Shown piece by piece: positions 26,776-32,246 of a DNA stretch of 64,000 nt. Both the position numbers and the translations under genes were made by a program. Each line of letters opens with the position of its first letter. Positions within the stretch are counted from its first letter, which is position 1. Origin of the DNA: Sphingomonas sp. (lineage in GTDB: Bacteria; Pseudomonadota; Alphaproteobacteria; Sphingomonadales; Sphingomonadaceae); the NCBI RefSeq assembly GCF_003248515.1, contig NZ_QFOB01000003.1, positions 310,001-374,000 on the forward strand. Reading direction: 5' to 3'. The notes under the pieces were generated by a model. The model worked only from the letters and a program-made list of their open reading frames with translations, was not told where the DNA came from and did no database searches.

Positions 26776-27112
26776 GGCGCTTACACTCTACTCTCGCGCC
26801 GAGTATCTCGCCGCGTTCGAGCCGATCGAGGAGCCGATCGAGCGCGCACGCCGCGCCGTCGTGCGATCCCATCTTGGCCACGGAACGGGCGGCAATCGGC
26901 TGGATCGACCAACGGGGTTCCGGACGGATGGCATTAGCGCCACGACCAACGTAGCCGGCGAATGGGCTGACCTCCCAGAAGCGCTGGGCGCGGTGGTGCG
27001 CCGTATGCAGGGAGTGAACATCGAGCAGCGGCCGGCGATCGATCTCATACGTCGCTTCAATGATCCGAAGGCGCTCATTTATCTGGACCCTCCTTATCTG
27101 CCGGCGACGCGG
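26772..27112 (+). pseudogene. Dam-type DNA adenine methylase, central fragment
   Basis: Open plus-strand frame without a start. It reads LYSRAEYLAAFEP, ERARRAVVRSHLG, and then the catalytic motif FNDPKALIYLDPPYLPATR, the DPPY box of amino-methyltransferases. The N-terminal SAM-binding motif (FxGxG) is missing, lost at the head-to-head junction with the tail gene. The frame breaks off at 27112, and its continuation is the minus-strand fragment at 22967-22680. The methylase must be inactive in its present form. Confidence 0.85.
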
Positions 27113-27579
27113 TCATCATCGCCTGGTGGCCGCAGATCGCCAGCGCGGCCGGCGGGCTTGGCGGTGGCGGCCTCATAACGGGCTACCTTTCCCACCAACG
27201 TGCAAAGCGAAAGCAGACGGACGAAGTGGCGCTGGATCTGGTCGTTCAGCTCCGTGAGAAAATGGAGGCGGTCGAGAAACGCTGTGACGAGCGGATCGCG
27301 GCCGTCGAGGCAGCCTCCGAGCGTGAGCGTCAGGTCTGTGATGCGAAGCTGGAGGTTGCCGACCAGAAGATCTCGGTGCTCCGACATGAGCTGGGCATCG
27401 TCGAAAGCCAGTTCGACGGCCTGCTTCTTGCGATCCGGTTCGCGCCACCGGAGCGCATCCCCGAAATCGTCGAGATCGCCCGGCGGCAGCGGGCCGAACA
27501 TGCCAGCCGCAAAGGTGAGGCGCGCAACGCCGCCCAGATCGAACTGAGCGCGCACCGGGTCATCCCGGATATCGACTGA
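27113..27579 (+). pseudogene. Phage membrane protein with coiled coil, start removed by inversion
   Basis: In the frame that ends at 27579, the stretch starts with a hydrophobic helix (VIIAWWPQIASAAGG, then LITGYLSHQRAKRKQ) and continues as a charged coiled coil (LREKMEAVEKRCDERIAAVE). Its four missing N-terminal residues, including the ATG, lie at 22969-22980 on the other side of the inversion. An internal ATG at 27226 would produce the coiled coil without the membrane helix. Position just before the endolysin suggests a lysis role, but no family is recognised. Confidence 0.65.
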
Positions 27580-27586
27580 TGGGAAC

Positions 27587-27615
27587 CGCCCCGCCGGCGT
27601 GAGGTCGGCGGGGCG
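27587..27615. repeat. Strong 10-bp hairpin after the lysis-module gene
   Basis: CGCCCCGCCG, nine-base loop, CGGCGGGGCG. It begins eight bases after the stop at 27579 and lies before the endolysin. No T-run follows, so intrinsic termination is doubtful; it may protect a 3' end. Confidence 0.5.
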
Positions 27616-27718
27616 CACGGTCACCCTCGTAGTTTCCGCAGGTCGCTCCTGCCCCGCCGATCGCGCGGCGGGCAACCGCACAACCGTCAACAATCGTCAC
27701 CATATCCGGAGGTAATCC

Positions 27719-28354
27719 ATGACCACCGAACCGGCGTGGCCCGGCCACGCACGGGCGACGCGAACGCGCGCGCTCCAAACAATGCTGGCCAAGGAGGGGC
27801 TCTACAAGGGCGCGATCGACGGCGCGGACGGGCCCAGGACGAATGCGGCGCTGATTGCGCTCCAGATCAAGCGCGGCGGCTGCGCCCGCCGCATCAACCG
27901 GATCGTGCTCCACTGCACCGCGACCCGCGAAGGGCAGTTCGCGGACGCCGCCGAGATCCGCCGCTGGCATCAGGCGAAAGGTTGGAAGGATATCGGGTAT
28001 CACCATGTCCATTTGCTTGATGGATCGGTGCAGCCCGGCCGGCCCGAGATTCAGATCGGCGCGCACGCCGAGGGCTTCAACGCGGATTCGATCGGCGTGG
28101 TGTATGTCGGCGGGCTCGCCGTGGATGGCCAGACGCCGAAGGACACGCGAACGGCGGCGCAGAGGACGAGCCTCGCGCAGCAGCTTCTCGCGCTCTCCTA
28201 TCGATATCCCGGCGCCGAGATCTGCGGGCACCGCGACCTTTCCCCCGATCGCAACGGTGACGGGAGGGTCACGCCCGACGAGTGGATGAAGGCCTGCCCC
28301 AGCTTCGACGCCGCCGGGTTCGTCCGTGAGATCGGCCTTCAGGTGCCGGCATGA
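27719..28354 (+). CDS. Phage endolysin: N-acetylmuramoyl-L-alanine amidase (Amidase_2)
   Basis: 211 residues. A short N-terminal peptidoglycan-binding-type segment (TRALQTMLAKEGLYKGAIDG, about 16-45) is followed by a T7-lysozyme-like Amidase_2 domain. Likely zinc ligands are His in VLHCTAT (near 65), His in ICGHRDL and Cys in KACPSFD, the usual H-H-C set. It should cut the MurNAc-L-Ala bond during lysis. A clear GGAGG sits before ATG 27719. The stop overlaps the next gene's start (ATGA). The frame is intact, unlike several neighbours. Confidence 0.92.
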   Translation: MTTEPAWPGHARATRTRALQTMLAKEGLYKGAIDGADGPRTNAALIALQIKRGGCARRINRIVLHCTATREGQFADAAEIRRWHQAKGWKDIGYHHVHLLDGSVQPGRPEIQIGAHAEGFNADSIGVVYVGGLAVDGQTPKDTRTAAQRTSLAQQLLALSYRYPGAEICGHRDLSPDRNGDGRVTPDEWMKACPSFDAAGFVREIGLQVPA

Positions 28355-28611
28355 GCATCCTTACGGCACTGCGCGGGATCGGCGGCGAATATGAGATCCA
28401 GCGGCTGCTCGGGGCCTTCGGGACGGTGGTGTACATCGTCACGGCCCCGGCGCTCGTCTGGGCCCAGATGGTCACCGTCACCTTCGATACCTTTTGTCTC
28501 GCCTATCCTGCGGGCCTTGCGGCCTGCATCGGCGCATCGGCCGGCGCGATCGTGCTGAAAGATCGCGGCGTCGCTAAGGCTAAGGCGATCGAGCAGGGCA
28601 CCCCGCAATGA
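28351..28611 (+). CDS. Holin-like phage membrane protein
   Basis: 86 residues with two hydrophobic segments (about 22-45 and 52-70) and a charged C-terminal tail (KDRGVAKAKAIEQG). Small size, two helices and ATGA coupling to the endolysin suit a holin or a lysis accessory protein. No specific holin family is recognised. Confidence 0.6.
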   Translation: MSILTALRGIGGEYEIQRLLGAFGTVVYIVTAPALVWAQMVTVTFDTFCLAYPAGLAACIGASAGAIVLKDRGVAKAKAIEQGTPQ

Positions 28612-28700
28612 CCCGCGCCCTGGCAGACATAGCCGTCATCGGCGGCCTGCTCCTGCTGCTGGCGGCGATCGTGGTGGCGTTCGTGTGGTGGCCGGTGTGA
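28608..28700 (+). CDS. 30-residue single-span membrane peptide
   Basis: Starts at ATG 28608, overlapping the previous stop (ATGA), and ends at TGA 28698-28700, which overlaps the next GTG start. It reads as one hydrophobic helix (ADIAVIGGLLLLLAAIVVAF) ending VWWPV. Overlaps on both sides support translation. It could be a second holin or antiholin; function is unproven. Confidence 0.5.
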   Translation: MTRALADIAVIGGLLLLLAAIVVAFVWWPV

Positions 28701-29062
28701 GCGGGATCTATCAAGCTCCCGCCATGCGTGCTGCCACGGGCGCGTTCATCGAGTCGGTGCTCGCGGCAATCCTGCCGCCAGTTCGCGAGGTAGCGCGCGA
28801 TCATGGTTATGCGATAGCGGTTCACGGCTCGCTGGCCCGCGACATCGATCTGTTGGCGTGCCCGTGGCGTGAGGACGCGGACCCTGCTGACGAGTTGGTG
28901 AAATCAATCGTGGTGGTAATCGGCAGCATACTCGGCCGATGCTGCCAGAATGGCCCGGTAGGCATCAAGCCGCATGGGCGGCGCGCCTACACACTGATCC
29001 ACAATGGCCATATCGGCGAGATCGACCTGAGCATCATGCCGATTGTGACAGTCGAGCCATGA
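28697..29062 (+). CDS. Phage nucleotidyltransferase-like protein
   Basis: About 121 residues from a GTG at 28697 (GTGA overlap) or fewer from an ATG at 28724. It carries HGSLARDIDLLACPW, the GS-x-x-R-D-x-D core of a minimal nucleotidyltransferase fold, and ends GEIDLSIMPIV. Similar small proteins sit beside lysis genes in phages of this group, with unknown role. The stop overlaps the next start (ATGA). Confidence 0.65.
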   Translation: MSGIYQAPAMRAATGAFIESVLAAILPPVREVARDHGYAIAVHGSLARDIDLLACPWREDADPADELVKSIVVVIGSILGRCCQNGPVGIKPHGRRAYTLIHNGHIGEIDLSIMPIVTVEP

Positions 29063-29414
29063 GCTACCTCACCCTCGCCCTGCGCACCGGCCCGTGGGTG
29101 GTGATCGCGGCCCTGTCCCTGCTCCTGCAACGAGCATGGGGCAAGCTCGACCATGCCCAGATGCAGGCCAAGGTTGACGTAGGCTCGGCGCTGCCCGCTC
29201 CGAAATCGCGAACGGCAAGACGCTGCTCGCGGCCCTCTCAACCTACGCGGATCGGACGGCGGCGCTGAGCCCGCATCGCAAGGCCAGCCACGCCGAACCC
29301 GACGATCATCATCAGCCATGTCGACGGCTCCGGGACAACCGCACCGATCGTCGCGCGCGAGACCGTCATCGTTCCGCCGACCACCGGCGAGGCGTCACCG
29401 ATGCCGAACCCTAA
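29059..29414 (+). pseudogene. Rz-like (spanin) gene with a 1-base frameshift
   Basis: ATG 29059 encodes a membrane anchor (TGPWVVIAALSLLLQRAWG) and QMQAKVDV. The natural continuation (LGAARSEIANGKTLLAALSTYADRTAALSPHR) is in another frame starting about 29180; adding one base restores one protein. The second frame stays open to 29414 but the end is antisense to the PEP-CTERM gene and probably not original. Topology (N-terminal anchor, helical periplasmic part) and place in the lysis cassette suggest an inner-membrane spanin. Confidence 0.6.
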
Positions 29415-29921
29415 GACGCCGGAGTAAATATAGTTCAGCGGCTGTTCGACGATCGCCGGATCAAGGAAAGATCGCGGCATCGTGCTTCCATCATAAGGGC
29501 GCCGAAGGCTCACGTTGAAATAGGCATCGTCGCCCGGATCGAGCATAAAGCTATAGCCGAACAACATCTCGCTATTCTGGTCGCCCCAGAAGCCGGTGAC
29601 CAGCCGCGTATAGCCGGGATGGAAGGTGAGCGACTTGTCGCCGAGCGTGAAGATTGCAGTGACGTGCGGCTTGAAAGTGTCGATCAGCGCATAGCCGTAT
29701 GGCCCGCCGTCCGCCCAAGGATTTTGGCTGATCGCCTCATCATCAACGATGATCGTGAATGTCGCCGCTGCGTCCTGCCAGCTCGTCCCAGCCGGCAGGA
29801 ACAGCCCGGCGTTATCCGTCCCGCTCGACGTCCCCTCAAACGATATGACCGCCGCCGCATAGGCTGGGCTCGCAACTGCCATCGCCGCGCATATGAACGC
29901 GCGCATCAACGTCTTGACCAT
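29238..29921 (-). CDS. PEP-CTERM sorted secreted protein (prophage cargo)
   Basis: 227 residues. A signal peptide (1-22, ending SPAYAA) precedes a beta-rich body with no catalytic motif. The C-terminal sorting signal has the VPEPSTW motif, a hydrophobic helix (LMMIVGFGVAGLAM) and a basic end (RAQRRRP), the classic PEP-CTERM tripartite tag processed by exosortase. Such proteins are linked to extracellular polysaccharide in Proteobacteria. It lies inside the att repeats, next to HicAB, and convergently overlaps the spanin-like pseudogene. The longer frame upstream to 30230 is antisense to hicB and rejected. Confidence 0.85.
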   Translation of the reverse strand: MVKTLMRAFICAAMAVASPAYAAAVISFEGTSSGTDNAGLFLPAGTSWQDAAATFTIIVDDEAISQNPWADGGPYGYALIDTFKPHVTAIFTLGDKSLTFHPGYTRLVTGFWGDQNSEMLFGYSFMLDPGDDAYFNVSLRRPYDGSTMPRSFLDPAIVEQPLNYIYSGVLGFGIGDASPVVGGTMTVSRATIGAVVPEPSTWLMMIVGFGVAGLAMRAQRRRPIRVG

Positions 29922-29974
29922 CGGTTCCCCCGTCCAAGTGTCCAGGACGCATGTTGCGCGTCCTTCTCGCTGGA

Positions 29975-30367
29975 TCAATGCTTGCCCTGGATCTCGTTTC
30001 GTGCGGCCTCGACGACGAACGCGCTGCGGGTCAGCCCACGCCCCTTGGCCGCTGCGTCGATCGCCGCCAGCGTGCCCATGTCCAGCGACAGGTTGACGCG
30101 GGTCAGTTTGCCGCTGGTCGTCATGCGCGGAACGGCGATCAGAAACGCGCCCTGCGCCAGATCGTTCGCCGCCCGTTCGCGCACCGTCGCGACATCGCTT
30201 GCGTCCGGCTCGGCCTGATCTTCCAGCCAAAGCTCCATCGCCTCGACGGCGTTGGGAACCACGTCCTCCATATCGTCGGCTGCCGAAAAACAGCCCGGCA
30301 GATCGGGGAAGGTCACGCCGTAGGCGCTGCCCTCATCCTTGTGAACGATCGCGTAGAAATACTTCAT
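29975..30367 (-). CDS. hicB: HicB antitoxin
   Basis: 130 residues. The N-terminal partial RNase H-like fold is typical of HicB (MKYFYAIVHKDEGSAYGVTFPDLPGCFSAADD). A C-terminal ribbon-helix-helix DNA-binding domain follows (LTRVNLSLDMGTLAAIDAAAKGRGLTRSAFV). It neutralises HicA and should repress the operon. It follows hicA by 21 bases, the standard hicAB order. Confidence 0.93.
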   Translation of the reverse strand: MKYFYAIVHKDEGSAYGVTFPDLPGCFSAADDMEDVVPNAVEAMELWLEDQAEPDASDVATVRERAANDLAQGAFLIAVPRMTTSGKLTRVNLSLDMGTLAAIDAAAKGRGLTRSAFVVEAARNEIQGKH

Positions 30368-30388
30368 CTCAACCTCCTTGAGGGTGGC

Positions 30389-30571
30389 TCAGAGCCACCC
30401 CGCCGCCTTCGCGATGGCCCTCGCGGTGCCGATTGGCAGATCCCGCTTCGGGTGGGGCACGATCAGCGTGATCTCGTTGCGCCGGAACTTGTGGTGCGAT
30501 CCACGGATCGAAACCAGTTCCCAACCCTCAGCGAGGAGGCGCTTGATGATCTTTTTGCTGTCCCGTTCCAT
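30389..30571 (-). CDS. hicA: HicA toxin (mRNA interferase)
   Basis: 60 residues with a dsRBD-like fold. The catalytic histidine lies in RGSHHKF (about 24-28), followed by HPKRDLPIGTARAIAKAAGW. It cleaves mRNA independently of translation when free of HicB. ATG 30571 is chosen; a frame extension to 30607 lacks family residues. The palindrome at 30615-30632 lies just upstream. Confidence 0.92.
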   Translation of the reverse strand: MERDSKKIIKRLLAEGWELVSIRGSHHKFRRNEITLIVPHPKRDLPIGTARAIAKAAGWL

Positions 30572-30614
30572 GTGGAGATATCTACACACGCCGCACGCCG
30601 CCGTCAATCAATAA

Positions 30615-30632
30615 TGTGTATTATTTTACACA
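30615..30632. promoter_or_regulatory. Palindromic operator candidate upstream of hicAB
   Basis: TGTGTA, six bases, TACACA: a perfect 6-bp inverted repeat in an AT-rich patch, 44 bases upstream of hicA. Position and symmetry suit binding by a HicB ribbon-helix-helix dimer. Confidence 0.55.
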
Positions 30633-30654
30633 ACTCATGCCGGAATATTGGCCG

Positions 30655-31050
30655 CTATCCCGTCCTCCGCGCCTGCCGCGCCCGGTCATATTTCTCGACC
30701 CGCTTGCGCTCCCCGGCCTGTATGGTGGTCATGGCATCATGAACTTCCCGTTGCGCCAGTTCGAATCCCAGCGTCCGGGCGATGGCATATATGCAGGGCC
30801 GCGCAGCGGCTGTGCGACCAATCCCGGCGACGGTTTCCGATCCGCCGGGGTCATCGTGACACGCTTTCCAGAATGCCTCGTAAGGTGCCCGATCGCCATT
30901 GCTGGCGGCGTGGAGAAGCGCCAGGAGCGCGCGGACGGCCAGCGCATCTCTTAGCGGTGCGTCATGCAGGTTTCCGGCGATCTGATCCAATGCGGCGATC
31001 GAGAGCAGGAAGGCACGCATGGTCGGCGGCCGACGCTCCCAGCCCGTCAT
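30655..31050 (-). CDS. Hypothetical phage protein
   Basis: 131 residues, soluble, mostly helical (ALDQIAGNLHDAPLRDALAVRALLALLHAASNGDRAPYEAFWKACHDD). It is the last of a run of minus-strand small genes starting at 31962. An alternative start is the ATG at 31020. No motif recognised. Confidence 0.55.
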   Translation of the reverse strand: MTGWERRPPTMRAFLLSIAALDQIAGNLHDAPLRDALAVRALLALLHAASNGDRAPYEAFWKACHDDPGGSETVAGIGRTAAARPCIYAIARTLGFELAQREVHDAMTTIQAGERKRVEKYDRARQARRTG

Positions 31051-31056
31051 GTCGGA

Positions 31057-31242
31057 TCAGCAATGACCGGAGTAACGATCGCCCTCGTGCAGCGCGGCAA
31101 GGGCGACGGCGGCGAAGACGGTATAGGCTTCGCGATCAGTTGAACGCGCGGCCTTCCATGGCCGGATGTCCTCACGCTCTTCCCACAGCTCAACGGCGAA
31201 GCGCTCCACGATTTCGGCCGGGATCTCGATGTACGTGGCCAT
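31057..31242 (-). CDS. Small phage protein (61 residues)
   Basis: MATYIEIPAEIVERF..., acidic and helical. Its ATG overlaps the stop of the YozE-like gene (TGATG), which supports translation. The longer frame upstream is antisense-like and rejected. Function unknown. Confidence 0.55.
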   Translation of the reverse strand: MATYIEIPAEIVERFAVELWEEREDIRPWKAARSTDREAYTVFAAVALAALHEGDRYSGHC

Positions 31243-31559
31243 CACAGGCTCATCCAGCAGCGTTCGGCATCGTCGAGCTGCTCCAAAGCCTCGCCATCCG
31301 CGCCAAGCCGGATCAGATGGGCGCGCACCTGATCCGGCGATGCGTCGCGGGGAAAACTGCGATCTGCGCGAGCTGCTGTCGCCAGCGCATCGATCCAGTC
31401 TTCCCGGTCGCGCTGGGCGAGCAGCCAGCGGCTGAAAGTTTCTGACGGTCGCGGCGGTACGGGCGGAGCCGTCCGGAGGCGGGCCGGCGTCGCGCATTCG
31501 AAGTTGCGTTCAATGGCTTTGACGGCCTCTTCCAACTCCCGGCGTTCCTGTGTGTCCAT
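31242..31559 (-). CDS. YozE-like SAM-fold phage protein
   Basis: 105 residues. The C-terminal ~65 match the YozE_SAM_like pattern: FSRWLLAQRDREDWIDALA, then DRSFPRDAS and HLIRLGADGEALEQLDDAERCW. It has a very good ribosome binding site (AGGAGGAAGGC before the ATG). YozE-like domains occur in phages and Firmicutes with unknown function. Confidence 0.7.
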   Translation of the reverse strand: MDTQERRELEEAVKAIERNFECATPARLRTAPPVPPRPSETFSRWLLAQRDREDWIDALATAARADRSFPRDASPDQVRAHLIRLGADGEALEQLDDAERCWMSL

Positions 31560-31779
31560 GCCTTCCTCCTCGCGAATCGAGGCGGCAGGCTTAGCATTTG
31601 TTCCAACTTTGTTCTACGCCTTGAGCCCTGCCGTAATGCGGCCAATAGGCCGAAATCGTTTTACATGGTTGGGCTAAGTATTTGATCCCATTGACGGGAT
31701 TTTCGCGCAATTTTACAACCAAGTTATTGAAAAGGCGGCAAATCTAGCAGCTTGGAAGGCTCCTTACGTGGATGGTTCG

Positions 31780-31962
31780 TCAAGTAAACCGCTTTGGGTC
31801 CAGCAGCGCGAGCAGCCTGCCGATCTTCTGCAACGGGAAGCCGACCAGAATGGCGTCCTTCGAAAGAAGCGTTGTCTGCACCTCGGTGACGAGATCCAGC
31901 GCCGCTTCGCGCAGCTGAGCTATCTCACCCCGGAGCACGGTAACTTCATCATCAACGCTCAT
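31780..31962 (-). CDS. Small coiled-coil phage protein (60 residues)
   Basis: MSVDDEVTVLRGEIAQLREAAL..., a short amphipathic helix followed by LLALLDPKRFT. GGAG lies nine bases before the ATG. It is the outermost gene before attR. The 220 bases between it and the gene ending upstream at 31559 are relatively AT-rich and probably hold promoters. Function unknown. Confidence 0.5.
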   Translation of the reverse strand: MSVDDEVTVLRGEIAQLREAALDLVTEVQTTLLSKDAILVGFPLQKIGRLLALLDPKRFT

Positions 31963-31983
31963 GGATCTTCTCCGTCTTGCTGC

Positions 31984-32004
31984 TGGGTCCGCACTGGGTC
32001 CGCA
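31984..32004. promoter_or_regulatory. Tandem TGGGTCCGCA repeat, right copy (putative integrase arm site)
   Basis: Exact second copy of the 21-base tandem repeat at 20664-20684, in the same orientation, 81 bases inside attR. In the circular form the two copies would flank the att core. Confidence 0.55.
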
Positions 32005-32085
32005 AATTGCCGAATGTTCGGCGCTTGTTCTAACATTTTGCCCTATCGCTAGGGCGGCCGTCTATCTTAAGGGCATCAAACGAAC

Positions 32086-32137
32086 GCAATCGCACTGCAG
32101 AGGTCAGGGGTTCGATTCCCCTCAGCTCCACCAGCGG
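32086..32137. repeat. attR: 52-bp core repeat (tRNA-Ala 3' half)
   Basis: Identical to 20545-20596. It contains the anticodon-stem 3' side, T arm and acceptor 3' strand plus CCA, but no 5' half, so it is not a functional tRNA. It marks the right end of the prophage. Confidence 0.95.
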
Positions 32138-32246
32138 AAATCCTTGATATTGAACTGATCCTTGCCTCACCGAGGTGAGGCATGCCACGGGACCGGGGGC
32201 CGCCTCGGGGCGTCCCGATGCGCCTCCCCGGTTGTGCTCCCGACCG

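Larger units (their letters stand above)
22968..27112. other. Inverted segment of the prophage (4,145 bp)
   Basis: The breakpoints share only CGG (as CCG at 22968-22970 and CGG at 27110-27112). Flipping the segment on paper joins ...LPATR to TTKSRKPGERYHTY in the methylase. At the other end it gives an ATG at the SGNH gene stop (ATGA overlap) that reads MILSVIIAWWPQ into the gene ending at 27579. Both new junctions are in frame, which chance would rarely give. In the restored order all late genes read rightward and all early genes leftward, as in a normal prophage. Confidence 0.85.
20545..32137. mobile_element. Decayed tRNA-Ala-integrated prophage (about 11.6 kb)
   Basis: Bounded by exact 52-bp direct repeats. 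It carries an integrase at the left end, small early genes, a tail-fibre/SGNH-hydrolase module, endolysin, holin-like proteins, a spanin-like pseudogene, a PEP-CTERM protein, HicAB and small phage genes. No terminase, portal, protease, capsid or tail-tube genes are visible, so it cannot make particles by itself. Two truncated genes meeting head to head (near 26.78 kb), an internal inversion (22968-27112) and two frameshifts show how it decayed. Excision may still be possible because the integrase and both att sites look intact. Confidence 0.93.

Noticed and set aside
32086..32161. Second tRNA-Ala gene at the right prophage end
   Set aside because: Only the 3' 52 bases are present; there is no acceptor 5' strand or D arm.
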